Below are positions 35,855 to 43,139 of a stretch of DNA of 64,000 bases, piece after piece. A program made the position numbers and the translations under genes. The notes beneath the pieces are model-generated. The model searched no databases. It saw nothing but the letters and a program-made list of their open reading frames with translations, and was not told the DNA's origin. Source of the DNA: Xanthobacter tagetidis. Lineage in GTDB: Bacteria; Pseudomonadota; Alphaproteobacteria; Rhizobiales; Xanthobacteraceae. Each line of letters starts with the position of its first letter. Position 1 is the first letter of the stretch. Where the stretch lies: NCBI RefSeq assembly GCF_003667445.1, contig NZ_RCTF01000002.1, positions 1-64,000 on the forward strand, given 5' to 3'.

Positions 35855-36988
35855 TCACTTGATGGGGTTCTGCACGTCGACCTTGGAATAGATTTCCTCC
35901 CACAGGAGGCGCTTGAAGGTCGCCGGGTCGCGGCCGTTCTTCTCCAGCAGGCCGCGCCACTTGTCGGCGAGGCGGGTCAGCTCTGCCGCGATCTTCGCCG
36001 GGTCCTTCACGCCGACCTTGCCGCCCTTTTCGACCGCCGTGGCAGTGTACTTCTTGGCGAAGTCCTGGATGAAGGCGCCGAATTCGGCATCGCCCTTGTA
36101 GAACTTCGTGCCTTTCTTCGTGTACTCCGCCACGACCTCCTCATCCTCGCGGATGTAGTTGAAGATCGAGTCGGTGACGAGCTGGGGCAGGTTCTCGACG
36201 ATGGCCTTGCGCTGGTCGACGCTGAGCGCGTTCCACTTATCGATCCGCAGGTCGAACAGGGCCGCGCCGAGGAAGCCGCCGAGGGGATCGAGCAGCACGA
36301 ACTTCGCCGCCTCGCCATAGGAGCGCGCCTTCTGGGCGGCGATCGAGTGGAGCGCGCAGTCGATGATGCCGCGGTCGAGCGCCTCGTAGGCCTCGTCCGG
36401 GCTTACGTTCACCGGCACCGCGCCGAGCGCGCGGGCGAGGTCCGCATAGGCGGAGATGCCGCGCACGCGCTTGCCCTTGAAGTCCGAGAGCTTCTTCAGC
36501 TCGGTGCGGCAGTGGTAGACATAGGGCGTCAGCGCGTAGGTAGCGAGGAAGCGGGTATTGAACTTCTTGAATTCCTCGGTGCACTGCGGGCAGTTGAACA
36601 GCTCCAGCTCGTTGAGCACCGCCGTCATGACGAGCGGCTCGTCGTTGAGCAGGCTGAACTCGGCGAGGAAGTTGTCCACCGGCATCTCGGTCGGAATGTA
36701 GGCGCCGACGAAGTAGCCGGCATCGGCGATGCCGTCGCGCACGCCGCCGGGAATGTCCTTGCCCGACAGGAGCGAGGAGCCGAAGTGATACTCGAACTTC
36801 AGCGTGCCCTTGGAATCCCGCTCCACGTCCTGGAAGTAGCGCAGGAGCACCGGATTGGTGATGTGCTTGGGGTTCAGGTAGTTGGCATAGACGATCTTGG
36901 TGGGATCGGCTGCCAGGGCCGGCACCGCAAGCAACGGGGCCGTGCCGCAGGCTGCCGCCAGGCCGGCGGCGAGGAGTGCGCGTCTCAT
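35855..36988 (-). CDS. TRAP transporter substrate-binding protein DctP-like
   Basis: A 377-residue periplasmic binding protein with a Sec signal peptide (cleavage near ALAAD). TRAP-specific motifs include the helix/strand stretch FKGKRVRGISAYADLARALGAVPVNVSPDEAYEALDRGIIDCA; the Arg that binds the ligand carboxylate would lie within KRVRG. It is longer than the usual ~330 residues and has an unusual CPQC pair (C133, C136). It delivers an organic acid to the DctQ/M permease encoded upstream. Confidence 0.88.
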   Translation of the reverse strand: MRRALLAAGLAAACGTAPLLAVPALAADPTKIVYANYLNPKHITNPVLLRYFQDVERDSKGTLKFEYHFGSSLLSGKDIPGGVRDGIADAGYFVGAYIPTEMPVDNFLAEFSLLNDEPLVMTAVLNELELFNCPQCTEEFKKFNTRFLATYALTPYVYHCRTELKKLSDFKGKRVRGISAYADLARALGAVPVNVSPDEAYEALDRGIIDCALHSIAAQKARSYGEAAKFVLLDPLGGFLGAALFDLRIDKWNALSVDQRKAIVENLPQLVTDSIFNYIREDEEVVAEYTKKGTKFYKGDAEFGAFIQDFAKKYTATAVEKGGKVGVKDPAKIAAELTRLADKWRGLLEKNGRDPATFKRLLWEEIYSKVDVQNPIK

Positions 36989-37011
36989 CGTGGGTCCTCC
37001 CAGTTTTATTT

Positions 37012-38319
37012 TCATTTCATGATATTCGGCAAGAACAGCGAGATCTGCGGAAAGGAGATCAGCAGGATGAGCGTGATGATGTCCGTGGCGATGAACCACA
37101 TGACGCCCTTGAAGATGGTCTCCAGCGGCACCGTCTTTCCGACCACGCTCTTGATGACGAAGACGTTGAGGCCCACCGGCGGCGTCACGAGCCCGATCTC
37201 CAGGTACTTGATGACCAGGACGCCGAACCAGATGAGGTCGAGGCGGGCGGCCTCCAGCACCGGCAGCATGATCGGCAGGGTCAGCAGCATGATGCCGATG
37301 GAATCCAGGAACATGCCGAGGATGATGTAGACCACCGAGGCGCCGATGATGATGGAGAGCCAGTGCAGCTCCATGCCGTCGACCACGTGCGCCACATAGG
37401 CCGGCAGGCCGGACACCGCCATGAAGCGCGAAAGCAGGAAGCCGCCGAGGGCGATGAACAGGATGGTGGCGGTGGAGTTCACCGATTCCACCACCGATTC
37501 CTTGATGACCTTCCAGTTCAGGCCGCCGCGCAAAGCGACGATGACGAAGGTCATCAGCGCGCCGCCGGCGGCGGCTTCGGTGGCGGTGAAGACGCCCACA
37601 TACATGCTGCCGATCACCGCCAGCACCAGCACCGGAAGCGGCCACACCGCCGCGAGCACCGCCCAGCGGTCGGCCCAGCTCACCTCCTCCTCGATCGGCG
37701 GGGCGAGGGACGGATTGAGCTTGCAGCGGATCGCGATCATGGTCGCGAACATGATCGCCGACAGGATGCCGGGGATGACGCCCGCCACCAGCGCCTGGCT
37801 TACCGAGACCTCGGCGAAGATGGCGTAGAGCACCATGAGGATGCTCGGCGGAATGAGCGAGCCGAGCGTGCCGGCGGCCGCGACCGCGCCGGTGGCGAGG
37901 CCGGGATCGTAGCGGTAGCGCAGCATCTCAGGGATCGCGATGCGCCCCATGGCCGACGCCGTGGCGACGCTGGAGCCCGAGGCGGCGGCGAACATGGCGC
38001 AGGCGGCGGTGCTCGCCACCGCGAGCCCGCCGGGCAGGGCACTCAGCCACAATCGCGCCGCCCTGTAGAGGCTCTGGGTGAGCCCGCCGTGGTAGGCGAC
38101 CGTGCCCATGAGGATGAACATGGGCACCGCCGACAGCGACCAGTGGGCGATGAAGTTGTAGGGCTGCTCGGCGAGCACGCTGAGCGCCGCGGCCGGCCCG
38201 CGGATGACGAGCATCCCCACCACCGACACCGAGGCCAGCGCGAAGGCGATCGGCACGCGCACGGCCAGCATCAGCAGCAGGATTGCGATCGCGAGAATGC
38301 CGACGGTGATCGATGACAT
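37012..38319 (-). CDS. dctM: TRAP transporter large permease DctM-like
   Basis: A 435-residue, ~12-segment membrane protein of the DctM/IT superfamily. It has LIPPSILMVLYAIFAEVSVSQALVAGVIPG near residues 155-185 and GMFLDSIGIMLLTLPIMLPV near 335. It mediates Na+-coupled transport with the small subunit. It lies 23 nt before dctP and 51 nt after dctQ. Confidence 0.92.
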   Translation of the reverse strand: MSSITVGILAIAILLLMLAVRVPIAFALASVSVVGMLVIRGPAAALSVLAEQPYNFIAHWSLSAVPMFILMGTVAYHGGLTQSLYRAARLWLSALPGGLAVASTAACAMFAAASGSSVATASAMGRIAIPEMLRYRYDPGLATGAVAAAGTLGSLIPPSILMVLYAIFAEVSVSQALVAGVIPGILSAIMFATMIAIRCKLNPSLAPPIEEEVSWADRWAVLAAVWPLPVLVLAVIGSMYVGVFTATEAAAGGALMTFVIVALRGGLNWKVIKESVVESVNSTATILFIALGGFLLSRFMAVSGLPAYVAHVVDGMELHWLSIIIGASVVYIILGMFLDSIGIMLLTLPIMLPVLEAARLDLIWFGVLVIKYLEIGLVTPPVGLNVFVIKSVVGKTVPLETIFKGVMWFIATDIITLILLISFPQISLFLPNIMK

Positions 38320-38370
38320 GGCTGGCCCTTGAAGACGTCGGTTCGGGGAAAGGCGACGGAGTGCGCGGCG

Positions 38371-38913
38371 TCAGTCGACGTCGAGGGCGTGGCCATGGCG
38401 GGTGCCGCCCGGCGCTGCCCTGCCGGTGATGGCGGTGCGCACTTCCTCCGCGGCGTTCAGCAGGAGATAGAGCGCAAGCACCAGCGCGCCGGCCACCACC
38501 AGCCAGCGGGACGGCCAGATGGTGACGATCACCGTGCCGACCGCGTATTCGCCGGCCCGCGTCATGGCGAGGGCCTTGAAGTAGGTCGCGTAGCAGAACA
38601 CGAGCGTCCCTGCGGCGCAGGCGAGATAGACCACCGCGTCGATCGAGGCCACGGCGCGCGGCGGCATCCAACTGGTGAACAGCTCGATGATGACGTGGCC
38701 CTTTTCGCGCTGGACGCAGGCGAGCGGCAGGAATGTCACCGCGACCATGAAGTAATTGGCGGTCAGTTCCTGGCTGCCGGGCACGGTGCCGTTGAACAGG
38801 CCGCGCATGCCGGCATCGCCGACGACGATGACCATCATCAGCACGATGCTCACGCCGGCGGCGAGCAGAAGCACATTCGCTATCGGATCGAGGATCCTGC
38901 GTGCCAATCCCAT
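38371..38913 (-). CDS. dctQ: TRAP transporter small permease DctQ-like
   Basis: A 180-residue protein with four membrane segments, beginning MGLARRILDPIANVLLLAAGVSIVLMM. It has the DctQ-type amphipathic segment VQREKGHVIIELF following the second helix. It is the first gene of a five-gene TRAP/crotonase/thiolase operon; a perfect inverted repeat at 38988-39012 lies 75 bp upstream of its start. Confidence 0.87.
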   Translation of the reverse strand: MGLARRILDPIANVLLLAAGVSIVLMMVIVVGDAGMRGLFNGTVPGSQELTANYFMVAVTFLPLACVQREKGHVIIELFTSWMPPRAVASIDAVVYLACAAGTLVFCYATYFKALAMTRAGEYAVGTVIVTIWPSRWLVVAGALVLALYLLLNAAEEVRTAITGRAAPGGTRHGHALDVD

Positions 38914-38987
38914 CGGTCCCTCCCGGGTGCGCCGACTGTGCCGGTCGCATCTTCGTTGTTCCGAACTATAGCAAAGCCTTGATCCAG

Positions 38988-39012
38988 ATCAATACAATTT
39001 GTCCGTATTGAT
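38988..39012. promoter_or_regulatory. Perfect inverted repeat upstream of the TRAP operon
   Basis: ATCAATAC, a 9-bp spacer, GTATTGAT. It lies in an AT-rich 161-bp gap upstream of dctQ and just past the biotin-carboxylase stop codon (39075). The symmetry and spacing fit a GntR- or TetR-type operator; no regulator gene is adjacent, so it is presumably controlled from elsewhere. Confidence 0.55.
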
Positions 39013-39074
39013 ACTTAGTCCGGTGGTGATAATTCCGGAATGGATGCCGCGTGGGCTGCGCGGCACGTCGCCGC

Positions 39075-40463
39075 TCAGGCCGGAACGGAGGCGCCTTGCG
39101 TCGCCGTGACCAGCCCAGACCCGTTGCGGACAATGAAATCCGTGGTGGCCGTCCCATTGCGGAATTCCGGATGGGCGAGCACCGCGCGCAGGAATGCCAG
39201 ATTGCACCCCACACCATCGATACACGTGGCCGCCAACGCGTCGTCGAGGCGGCGGCGCGCGGTCTCCCGGTCCTCGCCCCAGGCGATCACCTTGGCGATC
39301 ATGGGATCATAGAAGGGCGTGATCTCGTCGCCAGCCCGGACCCCGGCGTCGATCCGCACGCCGTGCCTGGAGGACGGAAGATCGAGCCGCGTCAGCCGTC
39401 CGGGTGTCGGCAGGAAGCCGCGCTCGGGGGCTTCCGCATAGAGGCGGGCCTCGATGGCGTGGCCCTGCGCGCGCGGCGCATCGGGGATCGCAGCCGAGAG
39501 GTCTTCGCCGGCCGCGAGGCGCAGCTGCAGCGCCACGAGGTCGAGCCCCGTCACCATCTCCGTCACCGGATGCTCCACCTGGATGCGGGTGTTCATCTCC
39601 AGGAAGTAGAACCGCCCCGTCGCGGCATCGACGATGAATTCCACCGTGCCCGCGCCGAGATACCCGACCCGCTCCGCAAGCCGGGCGGCGGCATCCCGCA
39701 GCCCCTGGGAGACGACGTCCGGCAGGTTCGCCGCGGGGCTCTCCTCAATCACCTTCTGGAAGCGCCGCTGCACCGAGCAGTCGCGCTCGGGAAAGGCGAC
39801 CGCCCGGCCCGGCGCGGTGCCGAACACCTGCACCTCCACATGGCGCGCTGCGGCGACGAAATGTTCGAGATAGACGCCGTCATCGCCGAAGCTGCGGGCC
39901 GCCTGTTCGCGCGCGCGCTCCACGGCGGCGGCGAGGTCTGCCGGAGCGTCCACCCGGCGCATGCCGATGCCGCCGCCGCCGCCCGTCGCCTTCACCAGCA
40001 GCGGGAAGCCGACGGCGGCGGCGCAGACCAGGAGGTCGTCGCCCGTCTCCTGCGGGAGCCGTCCCGATCCCGGCAGAACCGGCACGCCGGCGTCCTCGGC
40101 ACGGGCGCGGGCCCGCCCCTTGTCGCCCATCTCGGCGATGATCGCGGCGGCCGGCCCCACGAAGACGAGGCCGGCTTCCGCGATCTGCCGCGCGAAGGCG
40201 GCATTCTCGGACAGGAAGCCGTAGCCGGGATGTATGGCATCCGCGCCGCCGGCACGCGCGGCGGCAAGGATTGCGCCCGCGTCGAGATAGCTCCGCCGCG
40301 CCGGGGCCGGGCCGATGTGAACGGCCTCGTCGGCCAGCTCCACATGCAGCGCGTTGCGGTCGGCATCGGAATAGACCGCGATGCTGCGCAGCCCGAGGCT
40401 GCGGCAGGCGCGCACGACGCGGCAGGCGATCTCGCCGCGATTTGCGATGAGGACGCTCTTCAT
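39075..40463 (-). CDS. Acyl-CoA carboxylase biotin carboxylase subunit (AccC-like, no carrier domain)
   Basis: A 462-residue biotin carboxylase. It has the N-terminal MKSVLIANRGEIACRVVRAC, the ATP-grasp Gly-rich loop KATGGGGGIGMRR (~residues 157-169), the catalytic region FLEMNTRIQVEHPVTEM (~286-302) and RDCSVQRRFQKVIEESPA. The protein ends after the BC domain; no BCCP domain is fused, unlike MccA/PccA-type alpha chains. A separate 73-residue carrier (50428-50649) and a carboxyltransferase (50823-52361) in the same locus would complete the holoenzyme. It precedes no tightly linked gene downstream and follows the MaoC gene by 62 bp. Confidence 0.9.
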   Translation of the reverse strand: MKSVLIANRGEIACRVVRACRSLGLRSIAVYSDADRNALHVELADEAVHIGPAPARRSYLDAGAILAAARAGGADAIHPGYGFLSENAAFARQIAEAGLVFVGPAAAIIAEMGDKGRARARAEDAGVPVLPGSGRLPQETGDDLLVCAAAVGFPLLVKATGGGGGIGMRRVDAPADLAAAVERAREQAARSFGDDGVYLEHFVAAARHVEVQVFGTAPGRAVAFPERDCSVQRRFQKVIEESPAANLPDVVSQGLRDAAARLAERVGYLGAGTVEFIVDAATGRFYFLEMNTRIQVEHPVTEMVTGLDLVALQLRLAAGEDLSAAIPDAPRAQGHAIEARLYAEAPERGFLPTPGRLTRLDLPSSRHGVRIDAGVRAGDEITPFYDPMIAKVIAWGEDRETARRRLDDALAATCIDGVGCNLAFLRAVLAHPEFRNGTATTDFIVRNGSGLVTATQGASVPA

Positions 40464-40525
40464 CGATCCTTTCCCGATCTGGCGGAGGTGGCGCCCCTGG
40501 CGCAGGGATGGCGGTGGCGACTCCC

Positions 40526-40939
40526 CTAGCGGGGAAAGGCGAGCGTGGCCGTGCCCTGGAACACGCGCCGTCCTCCGGCCTCGCCGACGATGGCGAGATC
40601 GCAGCAGGGCGTGCCATCCCGCATTTCCTTCGCTGTCACCTCGACGCTCATGACCACCACGTCGCCCGGCCGGACCGGGGTGAGGAAGCGGCCCTCGATG
40701 TCGCGCACGAATGCACCGGGGCCACCGAACGCGCACACGCTGCGCCCGGCGATCCCCATGGTGAGCATGCCGTGGGCGATGACGCCGCCGAGCCCGGCCT
40801 CCTGGGCGTAGGCCTGGTCGTAATGGATGCGGTTGAAGTCGCCGGAGGCGCCCGCATACATCACCAATTGGCGGGTGGTGATGGGATCGCTCGCGAGCGT
40901 GTCCTTGTCCCCCACCGCCACATCGTCGAAGCGCCGCAT
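40526..40939 (-). CDS. MaoC-family (R)-specific enoyl-CoA hydratase
   Basis: A 137-residue single hot-dog-fold hydratase starting MRRFDDVAVGD; GTG 40945 is an alternative start. The hydratase-2 motif is intact: ASGDFNRIHYD with catalytic Asp34 and His39, then GLGGVIAHGML. It hydrates a 2-enoyl-CoA to an (R)-3-hydroxyacyl-CoA, or dehydrates a beta-hydroxy thioester. It is in an operon with the monooxygenase-like and SDR genes upstream. Confidence 0.87.
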   Translation of the reverse strand: MRRFDDVAVGDKDTLASDPITTRQLVMYAGASGDFNRIHYDQAYAQEAGLGGVIAHGMLTMGIAGRSVCAFGGPGAFVRDIEGRFLTPVRPGDVVVMSVEVTAKEMRDGTPCCDLAIVGEAGGRRVFQGTATLAFPR

Positions 40940-40955
40940 CGCCACGCCTTCGCCC

Positions 40956-42119
40956 TCAGCGCTGGAGGGTGGAATCGAAGGTTTCGTTCAGCACCGCCTG
41001 GCCGACGATCTGCGCCGTGCGGTCATGCCCGGCATGGAGCACATGGGTCTCCAGGTCGCGCAGGTAGCGGGCGAGCGGATATTCGTCGAACAGCGCCGTC
41101 GAGCCGACCGCGTGGATCAGCTTGTGGGACAGTTCGAAGGCGACGTGCGCCGCCGTGGACTTGGCGCTCATGGAGAGCAGCTCCGCCTCCACCACCGAGC
41201 GCGTCTTGAAGGCGCGGATGGCGTCGTGGAACAGCGCGCCGGCCGCATCGAGGGCGATGCGCATCTCGCCCATGCGCATCTGGATCAGCTCCGCCTTGCC
41301 GCGGCCGCGCTCGATCAGATACTGGCGGCACCATTCGTACATGCCCTCGGTGGTGCCGAGATAGTTCGCGGTGAAGCCGAGATGGAACCGGCCCTGCCAG
41401 CGGCCGCGCGGATAGGCGCCGGGCTCGCCCAGCACGTGGCTGTCGGGAATGAACACGTTGTCGAGGGTGATGATCGGGCTCGCCGCCGCGCGCATGCCGT
41501 TCGGCCGATACCAGTCGTTGTCGATCGTCACGCCGTCCATGCCGGGCTCGACGATGAGCATCTGGTGATTGTCGAGATAGTTGTTCACGCCCTCGATGGC
41601 CGCGAAGATGATGGCGAAGCTCATCATCGGCCCGTTGGTGGCGTAGTTCTTCTCGCCGTTCAGGATGAAGCCGCCGTCCACCCGCTTGGCGGAGGTGTTC
41701 ATCATGTACATGTGCTTGCGCTTGGCCTCGGAGCCGACGAAGCCGGTCAGGGTCGGGCGCGCGAACATGGGCTTGATGAAGCGCTCGCGCTGCTCCGGCG
41801 TGCCGAGGTCGTTCACCGCCCAGGCGGTGTGGTTCTGCACCTGGTAGCAATGGGCCGTGGAACTGCAGCCGCGGGCGATGACGCGCAGCGCCTGGAGATA
41901 GGTGGAGGGATCGTTCGTGGTGAGGTTCGAGCCCTTGCCGCCCATCTCCTTGGGCAGCGTGGTGGTCAGCCAGCCGCGGGCGAAGAGCGCCTCGATGTTC
42001 TCGCGCGGCATGTCGCAATTGGTGTCATAGCGCGCGCCGCGCGGGCGGAACTCGCCGATGGCGAGCGCCTCCAGCTCCTTGATGTCGTCGCGCTCCAGCG
42101 CCTCGACGGGATCGATCAT
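40956..42119 (-). CDS. Acyl-CoA-dehydrogenase-fold flavoprotein, DszC/SfnB-like monooxygenase candidate
   Basis: A 387-residue protein of the acyl-CoA dehydrogenase superfamily, started at ATG 42119 (GGAGGAG upstream). It departs from ordinary dehydrogenases. The TEPxAGSD flavin loop is replaced by VGSEAKRKHMYMMN (~128-141). The C-terminal YEGT segment with the catalytic Glu is missing; instead it reads YLRDLETHVLHAGHD (~352-366), resembling the THTLHD pattern of DszC/SfnB-type FMNH2-dependent monooxygenases. A flavin reductase gene is in the same locus (49918-50421). I infer an oxygenase acting on a CoA ester or sulfur compound; a plain dehydrogenase remains possible. Confidence 0.75.
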   Translation of the reverse strand: MIDPVEALERDDIKELEALAIGEFRPRGARYDTNCDMPRENIEALFARGWLTTTLPKEMGGKGSNLTTNDPSTYLQALRVIARGCSSTAHCYQVQNHTAWAVNDLGTPEQRERFIKPMFARPTLTGFVGSEAKRKHMYMMNTSAKRVDGGFILNGEKNYATNGPMMSFAIIFAAIEGVNNYLDNHQMLIVEPGMDGVTIDNDWYRPNGMRAAASPIITLDNVFIPDSHVLGEPGAYPRGRWQGRFHLGFTANYLGTTEGMYEWCRQYLIERGRGKAELIQMRMGEMRIALDAAGALFHDAIRAFKTRSVVEAELLSMSAKSTAAHVAFELSHKLIHAVGSTALFDEYPLARYLRDLETHVLHAGHDRTAQIVGQAVLNETFDSTLQR

Positions 42120-42173
42120 CGTCTCCTCCACTTCGTTCTGATTGTTCTTGGCTATTGGGCACTGATGGCGGCA

Positions 42174-42953
42174 TCAGCCGCGCCGCGTCTCCGGGCCGCC
42201 GCTGGCATAGACCACCTGCCCGTTGACGAAGCCCGCCTCGTCCGAGCACAGGAAGCAGACGAGGTTCGCCACGTCGCGGGGCACGCCCACGCGGCCGATG
42301 GCAATGGTCTTGGCCCGCATCTGGCGATAGGCCTCGGGCTCGTGGCCGAGCCGGCGGGCGGTGATCTGCGTCATCTCGGTGTCGATGAAGCCGGGGGCCA
42401 CCGCGTTCACATTGATGTTGAAGCGCCCGAGTTCCAGAGCGAGCGTGCGCGTGAAGCCCTGGAGGCCCGCCTTGGCGGTGGAATAGTTCACCTGCCCGCG
42501 ATTGCCGAGGGCGGAGGTGGAGGAGATGTTGCAGATCTTGCCGTAGTTCTGCGGCACCATGTGGCGCTGGGCGGCGCGGGTGCATAGGAAGGCGCCGCGC
42601 AGGTGGACCCCCATGACGAGGTCCCATTCCTCGTCTTCCATCTTGTGGATCAGGTTGTCGCGGGTGACGCCGGCATTGTTCACCAGCACGTCGACGCCGC
42701 CGAGCCGCTGCGCCACCTCTTCCACCATGGCGTCCACCCGCTCGCGCACCGCCACGTCGCAGGCGATGCCCACCGCCTGGGTGCCGTAGGCCGCGGCGAT
42801 CTCCGCCGCCGTGGCCTGCGCGGCCGCGGCATCGAGATCGACGATAGCCACCGCGGCGCCGTCCTCGGCGAACCGTTCCGCCGTCGCCCGGCCGATGCCG
42901 CGCGCCGAGCCGGTGACGATCACCCGCCGCCCGGAAAAACGCTTCTCCCCCAT
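42174..42953 (-). CDS. Short-chain dehydrogenase/reductase (FabG-like)
   Basis: A 259-residue classical SDR. It has cofactor loop TGSARGIGRA (~14-23), NNAG near 90, catalytic YSTAKAG (~155-161) and the following APGFIDTEM. It probably oxidises a 3-hydroxyacyl-CoA or reduces a ketone in the local CoA pathway. It is the first gene of the SDR / monooxygenase-like / MaoC / biotin carboxylase run; a near-perfect palindrome lies about 90 bp upstream (43044-43069). Confidence 0.88.
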   Translation of the reverse strand: MGEKRFSGRRVIVTGSARGIGRATAERFAEDGAAVAIVDLDAAAAQATAAEIAAAYGTQAVGIACDVAVRERVDAMVEEVAQRLGGVDVLVNNAGVTRDNLIHKMEDEEWDLVMGVHLRGAFLCTRAAQRHMVPQNYGKICNISSTSALGNRGQVNYSTAKAGLQGFTRTLALELGRFNINVNAVAPGFIDTEMTQITARRLGHEPEAYRQMRAKTIAIGRVGVPRDVANLVCFLCSDEAGFVNGQVVYASGGPETRRG

Positions 42954-43043
42954 CGCGAGCCTCTCCCGTCGGGCACCGCTCCGCAGGTCGGCGGACGCGG
43001 CGTCTCCTTTATTGTTGATCTATTCTGAGCACGTTCAAATTAG

Positions 43044-43069
43044 ATTGTCACCAATAATATGGTGATAAT
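43044..43069. promoter_or_regulatory. 26-bp inverted repeat upstream of SDR operon
   Basis: ATTGTCACCA, ATAATA spacer, TGGTGATAAT: 10-bp arms with one mismatch in a strongly AT-rich gap between the SDR and the CoA-ligase genes. It is a candidate repressor or activator site for the SDR operon, or possibly a read-through signal after the ligase. Confidence 0.55.
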
Positions 43070-43139
43070 AGACGCAATTGATGTGATGCGATGGTAACAA
43101 TATCGCCGCGCCCTGATCCCGCTTCCGGGGCCCGTCCGC

